Positions 36,867-44,970 of a stretch of DNA of 64,000 nucleotides are shown one piece after another; positions within the stretch are counted from its first letter, which is position 1; each line of letters opens with the position of its first letter. Source of the stretch: Bacillota bacterium (GTDB lineage: Bacteria > Bacillota > Clostridia > Saccharofermentanales > Fastidiosipilaceae); contig JAEZWR010000067.1 of assembly GCA_023420115.1 (NCBI GenBank), positions 62,001-126,000 of the forward strand, given 5' to 3'. The notes under the pieces are model-generated. The model did no database searches, was not told the origin of the DNA, and was given only the letters and a program-made list of their open reading frames with translations. The position numbers and the translations under genes are program-made.

Positions 36867-37463
36867 TTACATAGCAAATAAACGCTCTACCAAACCAGTG
36901 AAGCCAAGGAAGGATACAGAAGTGATAGAAGCTGCTATAAGAGTAATTGGCAAGCCTTGAAGGCTTTTGGGGATATCACATGATTCCATTCTATTTCTAA
37001 CACCTGCAAAGATTACGATTGCCAACATAAATCCTAAACCAGCACCTATTGAACTTACCATAGACTGTAAAAAGTTATATTCATTTTGTATATTCAATAG
37101 CACTACACCCAAAACTGCACAGTTTGTTGTAATAAGTGGGAGGAAAATTCCTAACGATTTATATAGGGGAGGAATATATCTTTTTAATGTAAATTCAACC
37201 AATTGTACAAGTCCAGCAATGACTAAAATAAATGTTACTGTCTGTAAATATTCGAGACCAAAAGCTTTTAGTAAAAATGTATTAATCGGATAACAAACTG
37301 CAGTTGCAAGAACCATAACAAAAGTAACTGCTATACTCATACCAAGTGCTGTATCGATTTTCTTTGAGACGCCGAGAAAAGGACAAATACCAAGAAATTG
37401 GACTAAAACATAGTTATTAGTCAAAATTGCCGTCATCAAAATAAATAATAATGAAGTGTTCAT
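36867..37463 (-). CDS. rnfA: Rnf complex subunit A, membrane protein
   Basis: RnfA is an integral membrane subunit homologous to NqrE and RnfE, forming with RnfE a pair of inverted membrane halves around an iron-sulfur site. Six hydrophobic segments can be counted in 198 residues. The N-terminal NNYVLVQFLGICPFLGVSKK and the central LPLITTNCAVLGVVLLN carry the two conserved cysteines of the family. It is three bases after the rnfE stop and 12 bp before rnfB, tightly packed in the operon. Confidence 0.95.
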   Translation of the reverse strand: MNTSLLFILMTAILTNNYVLVQFLGICPFLGVSKKIDTALGMSIAVTFVMVLATAVCYPINTFLLKAFGLEYLQTVTFILVIAGLVQLVEFTLKRYIPPLYKSLGIFLPLITTNCAVLGVVLLNIQNEYNFLQSMVSSIGAGLGFMLAIVIFAGVRNRMESCDIPKSLQGLPITLIAASITSVSFLGFTGLVERLFAM

Positions 37464-37466
37464 AAA

Positions 37467-38456
37467 TTAGTTCTCCTCACCCTTATTATTCAAATTATTC
37501 TTATCTGAACTTAAACCTCTATTATCAGCGACTTTATCAGTGACACTATCATAGGATGAGGCTGGTCCAAGATCTTCTGGAAGATCAATGATGTGAGCAT
37601 CGACAAACTCATTATTCTTTACTTGTTCAAAGCCATCTGCAAACTCTCTATTATCTGATGTTGATTCACCATCAACAGATTTTGTAGTGGCTTCATTTGG
37701 CTGACTACTAGTATTCTGCTTCTTACTTGAACTCGTAATAGAAGATATTTTTTTATCCTTGACAGCCTTTATTGCAGCTCCGCAGGATGCCGAATTTATA
37801 CAACCAGCACAGCAATTCATCTCCATTGGTGGCATACCATATTTTTTTGATAGAGAATTTGCTAGTGCAACAAGAATTCCAAATACGAAAAAACCGCCAG
37901 GCGGAAGTATGAATATAACAATTGGAGGAATAGATGCTGGCCATATAGCAAAATTTAAAATACTACCAGCACCAAAGAATTCTCTTATAATTCCCATCAA
38001 TGCTAAGGCGGCAGTAAATCCTATGCCCATACCAAGTCCATCTATAGCAGATAAAAATATTGGATTCTTGCTGGCGTAGGCCTCTGCACGTCCTAAAATA
38101 ATGCAGTTAACAACAATTAATGGCAGATACACACCAAGCTGAGTATCAATTTCTGGGAGATAAGCTTTTACCAGCATTTGAATTATTGTAACGAAACTAG
38201 CAATAATCGTTATAAAAGCAGGTATACGAACTTTATCAGGAATAAGTTTACGAAGTGAAGAGATAACTATATTAGAGCATATTAAAACCAAGGTAGCAGC
38301 AAAGCCCATACCAAGTGCACTTTGAACTGAAGTACTTACAGCTAATGTTGGACACGTTCCTAATGCTAATCTTAAAACAGGATTTTCTATTACTAGGCCT
38401 CTGCTAAGAACTTTACCATATTCACATTTTTTATTCATAGTTGCAGAACTACTCAT
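37467..38456 (-). CDS. rnfE: Rnf complex subunit E, with a long C-terminal tail
   Basis: RnfE is the partner of RnfA in the membrane core. The conserved body covers about residues 15-210: NPVLRLALGTCPTLAVST and LPLIVVNCIILGRAEAYA carry the two cysteines, and PPGGFFVFGILVALAN forms the last conserved helix. After this comes a Cys-rich patch MNCCAGCINSASCG and then about 100 hydrophilic, acidic Ser/Asp/Asn-rich residues with no recognisable domain. Normal RnfE is about 200-230 residues, so the 329-residue product has an unusual cytoplasmic tail. The stop of rnfG is three bases upstream. The core function call is secure; the tail's role is unknown. Confidence 0.92.
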   Translation of the reverse strand: MSSSATMNKKCEYGKVLSRGLVIENPVLRLALGTCPTLAVSTSVQSALGMGFAATLVLICSNIVISSLRKLIPDKVRIPAFITIIASFVTIIQMLVKAYLPEIDTQLGVYLPLIVVNCIILGRAEAYASKNPIFLSAIDGLGMGIGFTAALALMGIIREFFGAGSILNFAIWPASIPPIVIFILPPGGFFVFGILVALANSLSKKYGMPPMEMNCCAGCINSASCGAAIKAVKDKKISSITSSSKKQNTSSQPNEATTKSVDGESTSDNREFADGFEQVKNNEFVDAHIIDLPEDLGPASSYDSVTDKVADNRGLSSDKNNLNNKGEEN

Positions 38457-38458
38457 AA

Positions 38459-39037
38459 TTATTTTCCTCCCTCCAAACTTTTATAAAGCTCAAAAGCAGT
38501 CTTACATGCATCACTTACAGCATTGCTGGTTATCGTGGCCCCAGTAAGAGCTTGAACTTCGTTATCTCCTGCCTTACTTTTGACGAGAGTGAAACCAGAA
38601 TCTGCATTAAGACCTGTAAATTGCTTCATAAAATCAGGACTATTAGCTCTCATGCCGAGACCTGCTGTTTCATTCAGTTGCAGAAAATTTATACCTGTTA
38701 TATTTCCATTCATATCAATTCCAGACATAACTACTACATCACCGCCATAGCCTTTGCCGGATGTAGTAAATATATAAGCAATCTTTTCATTATTCTCGTT
38801 ATATGCTTCGTAATATTGATAATCTTGTCCATTGTAATTTAAAGACATAACATCAGAAAACTCGTTTGCTTCTGAAACAATTGTCTTTTTCGCCTTGTTT
38901 TCATTATCAATTTTTATCTGTTCTATAAGAGGTAAACTCACTTGGTTTGTAAGAGCGAGTAGAAAAGATGAAAATAAGCAGATAAGTAAAAGAACAATTG
39001 TAGGATAAAATAGATTTTTAAATTTATCTTTGTTCAT
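38459..39037 (-). CDS. rnfG: Rnf complex subunit G, covalent FMN protein
   Basis: RnfG carries an FMN bound covalently to a threonine and passes electrons on the outer side of the membrane. One N-terminal membrane segment (about residues 9-30) is followed by an FMN-binding domain. The flavinylation motif is ALTGATITSNAV, with the acceptor threonine after GA. GYGGDVVVMSGID and LNETAGLGMRA are the conserved preceding blocks. Length 192 is typical. The start overlaps the end of rnfD by 14 bp, showing translational coupling. A flavin transferase (ApbE) is needed to load FMN; none is in the window. Confidence 0.94.
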   Translation of the reverse strand: MNKDKFKNLFYPTIVLLLICLFSSFLLALTNQVSLPLIEQIKIDNENKAKKTIVSEANEFSDVMSLNYNGQDYQYYEAYNENNEKIAYIFTTSGKGYGGDVVVMSGIDMNGNITGINFLQLNETAGLGMRANSPDFMKQFTGLNADSGFTLVKSKAGDNEVQALTGATITSNAVSDACKTAFELYKSLEGGK

Positions 39038-40070
39038 TCTTTTTTCCTCCTGAAGCTAATTTTCTAAAAGAAAACTTATGATCTACCCCAAAGGCCACTG
39101 GACTTGTATATAGCTCAATAAGAGGAACGATTAAATTCATCAAAATAATGGCAAAACTGACACCCTCTGGAAGGGAAGCAAATGTTCTAATTAGAAAAGT
39201 TAGGATACCACAACCTATAGCATAGATTATTTTTCCGGTCCTATGGAGGGGAGAAGTGGAGTAATCTGTAGCCATGAAAACTGCGCCCAGAATAAGACCT
39301 CCAGCCATTAATTGGTATGCCAAATACTCAAAATTAAAATTTCCATAAATCAATACTAATATAGCAAAAGTAAATATATATACACAGGGAATTGTTAACT
39401 TGATTACTCTTCTATATATAAGCCACACGAAACCGATAAGTAGCGCCAATATACAAGTTTCGCCTAATGAACCAGCATGTTTACCTAGAAACATATCTAA
39501 AAGACTGGGCATTGAAGAATTGTTAATCGCAGCTACTCCTTCATGTGAAAAATAAGAAAGCGGAGTAGCAGAACTCACTCCATCTAGCGAAGAAGCTGGG
39601 AAAAAGGAATTAACATTTTGAGTCCAAGTTGCCATTTGGGTGGGAAATGACGAAAGAAGTACAATTCTTCCCATAAGTGCAGGATTGACAAAATTTTGTC
39701 CGATACCTCCAAAAAATTGTTTGACAACTACAATTGCCACAAGAGCAGCAAAAACAACCATCCAAAGTGGAATTGAAATAGGAAGATTAAAAGCGAGAAG
39801 AATACCTGTAACTACTGCGCTCATATCTGAAATTGTTGAATTTCTTTTCATTATTTTCCTACTTATATACTCAAAAAATACACAAGAAAATACTGAAGTT
39901 AAGACTACAACAAGCGATTTCCATCCAAAGAGATAAAATGAGGCAATCAATGCTGGAAACAGAGCGATTATCACATCTGTCATTAAACGTTTAGTAGATA
40001 AAACACCATGTGCGTGCGGTGAAGAACTTATCGTGAATTTTAGATTATCAACAATTGATTTTTCGTTCAT
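39024..40070 (-). CDS. rnfD: Rnf complex subunit D, FMN-bearing membrane protein
   Basis: RnfD is a multi-spanning membrane subunit related to NqrB that carries a covalent FMN and takes part in ion translocation. At least eight hydrophobic segments are visible in about 348 residues. GVLSTKRLMTDVIIALFPAL at the start, GGIGQNFVNPALMGRI and DGVSSATPLSYF (flavin threonine after SA, where most members have SGATPL) are family marks. The frame is open from 40175, but the real start is the ATG at 40070 (MNEKSIVDNL), which shares one base with the rnfC stop as TAATG. The SSAT variant in place of SGAT is worth noting. Confidence 0.94.
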   Translation of the reverse strand: MNEKSIVDNLKFTISSSPHAHGVLSTKRLMTDVIIALFPALIASFYLFGWKSLVVVLTSVFSCVFFEYISRKIMKRNSTISDMSAVVTGILLAFNLPISIPLWMVVFAALVAIVVVKQFFGGIGQNFVNPALMGRIVLLSSFPTQMATWTQNVNSFFPASSLDGVSSATPLSYFSHEGVAAINNSSMPSLLDMFLGKHAGSLGETCILALLIGFVWLIYRRVIKLTIPCVYIFTFAILVLIYGNFNFEYLAYQLMAGGLILGAVFMATDYSTSPLHRTGKIIYAIGCGILTFLIRTFASLPEGVSFAIILMNLIVPLIELYTSPVAFGVDHKFSFRKLASGGKKNEQR

Positions 40071-41419
40071 TATTTTTGCCCAGCCTTTCTTACTATACTT
40101 TTTCCTAAGCGCAAATACTGAACAAGCGGTATATTGGCTGGACAAGCATATGCACAGGAACCACATTCCATACAAACCATTACAGAATACTTATTTAGCA
40201 TCTCAACATTTTCTGTTGAAGCGTAACGCTTAATTGATGTAGGAACAAGCGACATAGGACATACTGATACACAATTACCACATCTAATACATGGACCAAT
40301 TTCATTATTAGGTAATTCAGCTGAAGTCAGTGCCAATACTGCATTATTATATTTAAGTACGGGCTGATCTATATTATCTAGAGCTATTCCCATCATTGGT
40401 CCACCCATTAAGACCTTATATGCCTCAGTACAAAAACCACCACAATAATTAATAACATCAGTAATTGCGGTTCCAAGTGGTACTGATAAATTTTTGGGAT
40501 TATTAATAGCTCCACCATCACAAGTCATAGATCTCCTAACCAGTGGCATGCCAGTTAAAAAATATGAACCTAATCCAGCAACAGTTGATATATTCATTAC
40601 AACGCAAGAAACATCACTGGGTAATTTCCCTGGGGGGACTTTTCTCCCAGTTGTCATTTGTATCAACACTTTCTCTGCACCTTGAGGGTAGGAGCTAGGT
40701 AAAATCTTAACTCTTGATTTGCATGGAAGAGGATTATTATTCTCTAAAATTTCTTGCCAAAGTTTAATGGCAGGCTTCTTATTATCCTCAATTCCAATTA
40801 TCACTTCATCAATATTAAGATAATGGCTTATAAGCTTAAGTCCCTCTATGATATTATCTGTCTCATCAACTAACTTCCTATAGTCAACTGTTATATATGG
40901 CTCACATTCAGCTGCATTAATGATGAGTTTATCAATTTTTTTATCACTCGGCACTTTTAACTTAAAGAAAGTTGGGAAACCTGCTCCACCTAGACCAACA
41001 TAGCCTGACTGGCGAACAGCTTCTATAAAATCTTCCGAATTATTTATTTCTATTGGTTTTATATCTGGATCCACATCCATCATTCCGTCAGATTCAATCT
41101 CGATAGCTGTTGTATTTGGTCCCATAGTTGTTCGATATTCAGCAATCTTTTTGACTTTGCCTGACACACTTGCGTGGATAGGGGCACATAACCCCTCATT
41201 ATCAGCAATCTTTTGTCCAACTTTTACAATATCGCCTGGTTTAACTAAGGGGATACAGGGTGCACCTATATGTTGTCTAAGTGGAAGAATTACTCTATCA
41301 GGTGCGGGCATTTCCTCAATCTTCATATCTTGAGTGCCCTTATTGTGAGATACATGTACCCCTTTATTATCAGTAAAAGTAAAACGCATATCCTGAATAA
41401 ACTTAGATACGATACTCAT
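40070..41419 (-). CDS. rnfC: Rnf complex subunit C, NADH dehydrogenase part
   Basis: RnfC is the peripheral subunit that binds NAD(H) and FMN and hands electrons to or from NAD+. The N-terminal barrel-sandwich domain contains HIGAPCIPLVKPGDIVKVGQ. The nucleotide/FMN part has GYVGLGGAGFPTFFKL and INAAECEPYITVDYR. Two 4Fe-4S clusters are bound by CIRCGNCVSVCPM and CMECGSCAYACPA near the C-terminus. Length 449 is typical. AAGGAGC lies seven bases before the ATG. It is the first gene of the operon, so the promoter must lie in the A-rich region to its right. Confidence 0.96.
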   Translation of the reverse strand: MSIVSKFIQDMRFTFTDNKGVHVSHNKGTQDMKIEEMPAPDRVILPLRQHIGAPCIPLVKPGDIVKVGQKIADNEGLCAPIHASVSGKVKKIAEYRTTMGPNTTAIEIESDGMMDVDPDIKPIEINNSEDFIEAVRQSGYVGLGGAGFPTFFKLKVPSDKKIDKLIINAAECEPYITVDYRKLVDETDNIIEGLKLISHYLNIDEVIIGIEDNKKPAIKLWQEILENNNPLPCKSRVKILPSSYPQGAEKVLIQMTTGRKVPPGKLPSDVSCVVMNISTVAGLGSYFLTGMPLVRRSMTCDGGAINNPKNLSVPLGTAITDVINYCGGFCTEAYKVLMGGPMMGIALDNIDQPVLKYNNAVLALTSAELPNNEIGPCIRCGNCVSVCPMSLVPTSIKRYASTENVEMLNKYSVMVCMECGSCAYACPANIPLVQYLRLGKSIVRKAGQK

Positions 41420-42343
41420 CTAAAAGCTCCTTTCAAAATATATGTATAATTTATTGGCTATATATATTTGCCAGTACTTCAGTTTTTATAAAGCGATAAA
41501 ACAAATATAGGTACAAAAAGTAGTTCAGACAGACATACAAATTACTAATTCTAAATTTTGTAGGGAATAGCATAAATAGAAGTAATTAAATCAAACATAA
41601 ATTCAGTCAGAAAACATAAATAAAGTAACTAAACTAAGCATGGTGAGATAAGCAAGTATAAGCTTAGCTAACTCCAATATATTTTTCTGGTGAAAATATA
41701 TCGAAAATATATTTTATTTTGCTAATAGAACTCATAGAACTTGGTAAAAATTTTTATATTTCCCAAACACTAACAACCATTAAGGTTAATTCTTATAAAA
41801 TGAATTAAGATGCTGCAAATATATAAGAAGCAAATCGATATTAGCTCAAAATCAAGTTAAGTTCAAAATCCAATGAACATTAATTTAATGAGAGAAAATA
41901 TGCTATTAAGAAGCTCGAAGCAAATTCATACTTATAACATATATAATAACTAGATAAATTATTAAATGCTATTCAATTTATAAATTTATATGCAAGGCAC
42001 AATAATTATATAAATTTAAATTCATATAAATTCAAAATTCAAAGCTTCAAAGAAATATACATTCACATCTGAATTTAAGACTTATGGTCATTTCAGCAAA
42101 TTTTCTAATATAGTTCTACTTTACTCTAATTTAATACACTAAATATCCTAATACCAGAATTAATAGAATCAAAAATCATATCAATCTAAAAACTCAAAAC
42201 ACCTCCATGTTAAACCTAAAAAATATAAAAACTCAAAATATAAAAAATAGCAGACTAATTTTAAACTTTCTTTAATATCATTCAGTAATTCTAATCACAT
42301 TTTGTAAAAAACAAACAAAATTTTTCATTTCTAATAAATATAT
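41420..42343. other. 924-bp A-rich gene-free region upstream of the rnf operon
   Basis: No ORF with a plausible start or family resemblance is found on either strand. The plus strand is strongly A-skewed with short recurring words such as AAAACTCAAAA and AAATTCAAA, so the minus-strand RNA leading into rnfC would be U-rich. It must hold the rnf promoter and may be a decayed gene or a long leader, but I see no stable long hairpin, tRNA or known riboswitch core. Confidence 0.6.
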
Positions 42344-42880
42344 TTAATTATTTAAACGGGTGCGATTCTCAAAAATAAATTTATTGATTTTCTCGACAAT
42401 AATATCTTTATACTCGGAACTTCCTGGATATGAAATGATTAGTTCTCCATGTTCTTTGACTTTACCAACAATCATTAAATTTCGATAAAGCTTATTTTCT
42501 CCTGTCCCCATATAACGCATATCAGTTATTAAACCAAAAATAACTCTAGGGAAATTAGTAACACCATATTCTTTCTCTAACTCAGCCATAACACCATGAG
42601 CCATAATCTCACCAGCGACACCATCATCAATTGTTAGGCCATCAAGACAGGCAATCAAAATATTACTAGATTTTAATTCAGCAGTGTCTGCTTTTGATAT
42701 TGCAACATCTGTAATTATCGCATCATTATTTTTCTTATCATTAATTGAAGCATTGCGCTGTGGGACATAAATATCCACTTCACAATGCTCTTCGATATAT
42801 TGAGCCAAAGACTCAGTCCAATCAAACATGGCGGAATTAAAAAAATGAGAGGCGAGATAGATTTTAAATTTCTTATCCAT
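42344..42880 (-). CDS. Nucleoside 2-deoxyribosyltransferase family protein
   Basis: Members of this family swap bases on deoxyribonucleosides or hydrolyse nucleotide N-glycosidic bonds. The N-terminal KIYLASHFFNSA matches the family's YLAgPfF motif. IACLDGLTIDDGVAGEIMAHG holds the DG...D pair and the catalytic glutamate (GVAGE, family form GTAxE). The C-terminal ISYPGSSEYKDI is also family-like. The frame opens at 42952, but the conserved part begins at MDKKFKIYLA from the ATG at 42880; a start at 42901 is also possible and neither has a strong Shine-Dalgarno site. It stands alone on the minus strand. Confidence 0.78.
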   Translation of the reverse strand: MDKKFKIYLASHFFNSAMFDWTESLAQYIEEHCEVDIYVPQRNASINDKKNNDAIITDVAISKADTAELKSSNILIACLDGLTIDDGVAGEIMAHGVMAELEKEYGVTNFPRVIFGLITDMRYMGTGENKLYRNLMIVGKVKEHGELIISYPGSSEYKDIIVEKINKFIFENRTRLNN

Positions 42881-43041
42881 AAGGTGACATCCAACTTTCA
42901 TAAGTATTGTTATATTATACACGCCATATTCAAAAAATTTACAAAAAATCAAATCAATAAATAAGTACTTATTTATTATCTTAGACCTACAAGCCTCCTT
43001 AAGTGAATTTAAAAAGTACAGATATAAGAACTAAAAGGGTA

Positions 43042-43070
43042 TTGACAAGGAAGAATTTTAAATCTAAAAT
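43042..43070 (+). promoter_or_regulatory. Promoter of the tRNA-Met/tRNA-Tyr pair
   Basis: A perfect TTGACA at 43042-43047, 17-base spacer, TAAAAT at 43065-43070; tRNA-Met starts 27 bases after the -10 element. Confidence 0.82.
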
Positions 43071-43096
43071 TTTGGACGTTGCTCGGATGAGCCCAT

Positions 43097-43170
43097 GGGC
43101 CCTTAGCTCAGTTGGTTAGAGCAGCCGGCTCATAACCGGTCGGTCCCGGGTTCGAGTCCCTGAGGGCCCA
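43097..43170 (+). tRNA. tRNA-Met (elongator type), anticodon CAT
   Basis: Acceptor GGGCCCT pairs with AGGGCCC; the anticodon stem GCCGG/CCGGT encloses CTCATAA; T-arm GGTTCGAGTCC. The 1-72 pair is G-C, unlike initiator tRNA. A CAU-anticodon isoleucine tRNA is the main alternative but body sequence favours elongator Met. Confidence 0.88.
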
Positions 43171-43177
43171 TATAAAT

Positions 43178-43259
43178 GGGAGAGTTCCCGAGCGGTCAAA
43201 GGGGGCAGACTGTAAATCTGTTGCCAGCGGCTTCGATGGTTCGAATCCGTCCTCTCCCA
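43178..43259 (+). tRNA. tRNA-Tyr, anticodon GTA
   Basis: Acceptor GGGAGAG pairs with CTCTCCC; the anticodon loop is CTGTAAA in the CAGA/TCTG stem; a long variable arm is present as expected of class II bacterial tRNA-Tyr. It lies seven bases after tRNA-Met. Confidence 0.93.
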
Positions 43260-43262
43260 AGA

Positions 43263-43293
43263 AGAGATCAGATCAATCTGGTCTCTTTTTTTA
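43263..43293 (+). terminator. Terminator of the tRNA-Met/Tyr transcript
   Basis: An 11-bp stem (one T-G pair) from 43263 to 43286 followed by a T-run. Confidence 0.9.
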
Positions 43294-43475
43294 TACTATT
43301 TATTGATAATAGTTCGTTCATTATCAGTCAAATTAATAATAAATTTCTACATGTATTAATATGAGTCCTACTTTTGCTAGAATCTTTAGAGTAAAATGTA
43401 TTGGTGTAAGTAGAATATGGCTGAGCTTAATATTCAGTCATTTCTAATTTATTAATGATTTTGTAGGTGACATAT

Positions 43476-44960
43476 ATGACAGATATTGTTCCTGATAATA
43501 TGACAATAAAAAAAAATGACAAGAACAAAAACTCCAAACTCAATACTATAAATAACGAAGATAAGCTTAAACAAGGAATTCATACATTTAGTTCCGAAGA
43601 TGATTATATTTATCCAGACGATCCAATTCTGCGAGATGCAATTTCTGATTTTAGTGATCTTAAACTAGGTTTTATGATGCATTTTTCACCAGCAACTCAA
43701 CTCGGTATAGTAGAATCATGGGCACTATCTCGAGGCGACGCTGCATGGAGTAGAAGAGATGCTGATTTTATTGATGAAGATAAATTTAATCAAGTTTATT
43801 TTGATTTATATAAGACATTTAATCCGCTCAGATTTTCTGCTGAAGACCTTGCAGATTTAGCAGCCTCGTGTGGTTTTAAATATCTTCTTTTTACGACCAA
43901 ACACCACGATGGTTTCTGTATGTATGATAGTCTCTACACTGATTATAAAATTAGTAATAAGGATTGCCCTTATAGTAGCAATGAGAATTTTGATATATGC
44001 AAAAATTTATTTGACGCTTTTAGAAACAAAGGCTTAAAAATATCTGCATATTATAGCAAAGCCGACTGGCACCATGAATCTTACTGGGATCCAAACAAAA
44101 AAATAGAAAGTAGAAATGTCAATTATGATATTTCTAAAAATCAAGAACAATGGAACGAGTTTGTCGAATTCACTCATAATCAGTTCGATGAATTAATGCG
44201 CAATTATGGGCCAATTGATGCCCTTTGGTTAGATGCCGGTTGGGTTCACAAGGACAACAAAGGTCAAGATCTAAGACTCAATGAAATTGTACCTAAATTA
44301 CGCAAGAAATATAATAATAAACTTTTGCTTGTAGATAGAACCTGTGGTGGAGAATATGAAAATATTTTGACCCCAGAACAAAGTGTACCAAATAGAAAAA
44401 TTTATGCTCCGTGGGAGAGCTGTATAACTTTAGGCGAAAATTTCTCATTTAGTTACAATGAAAAATATAAATCTTTAAGAGACTTAATATCGACCTTTAT
44501 AGAAATATTATCTAAAGGTGGGAACTTAGCATTAAATGTTACTCCTATGCCAGATGGTTCTCTTCCTCGCAAGGCAGTACATTTATTGAGACAATTTGGG
44601 CGTTTCGTAAATGAGAATAGCGAAGCTATTTATGGTTCAACTATTTCTGATGTTGAACCATACGAAAATTGGCGTTTTGTAAATAAAGGAAATTTTGATT
44701 ACGCCTTTTTTATTTATAGAACTGAACCACATTTCCCCAAAAGAGTTTTTTTGCCAAGCCAAAATAAAGTAATTAAAAATATTAGATGCTTGAGAACCGG
44801 TCAATCTATACCAACTTGCAATGCCAATGGAGATATTGTTAGTTATCAAACGTGTCTAACTTTAGAGGATAGACGCTATGGTACTTGGATAGATACAAGT
44901 AAATTAGATATGTTATACGCTGAAGCTGCTGAGTGTTTCTGTATAGAATATGATGAATAA
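43476..44960 (+). CDS. Alpha-L-fucosidase, GH29 family
   Basis: GH29 enzymes release alpha-linked L-fucose from glycans with retention of configuration. LKLGFMMHFSP, GFKYLLFTTKHHDGFCMYDS and LKISAYYSKADWHH are family blocks; the catalytic aspartate is expected in DALWLDAGWV. GGNLALNVTPMPDG marks the end of the barrel, followed by a short C-terminal beta domain. No signal peptide is seen, so it should act inside the cell, perhaps on imported oligosaccharides. A GTG at 43467 opens the frame; the ATG at 43476, six bases after AGGTG, is preferred. The gene leads a close-packed row with the MurL-like and MurD-kinase genes, an odd association. Confidence 0.87.
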   Translation: MTDIVPDNMTIKKNDKNKNSKLNTINNEDKLKQGIHTFSSEDDYIYPDDPILRDAISDFSDLKLGFMMHFSPATQLGIVESWALSRGDAAWSRRDADFIDEDKFNQVYFDLYKTFNPLRFSAEDLADLAASCGFKYLLFTTKHHDGFCMYDSLYTDYKISNKDCPYSSNENFDICKNLFDAFRNKGLKISAYYSKADWHHESYWDPNKKIESRNVNYDISKNQEQWNEFVEFTHNQFDELMRNYGPIDALWLDAGWVHKDNKGQDLRLNEIVPKLRKKYNNKLLLVDRTCGGEYENILTPEQSVPNRKIYAPWESCITLGENFSFSYNEKYKSLRDLISTFIEILSKGGNLALNVTPMPDGSLPRKAVHLLRQFGRFVNENSEAIYGSTISDVEPYENWRFVNKGNFDYAFFIYRTEPHFPKRVFLPSQNKVIKNIRCLRTGQSIPTCNANGDIVSYQTCLTLEDRRYGTWIDTSKLDMLYAEAAECFCIEYDE

Positions 44961-44970
44961 CGGTGAAAAA

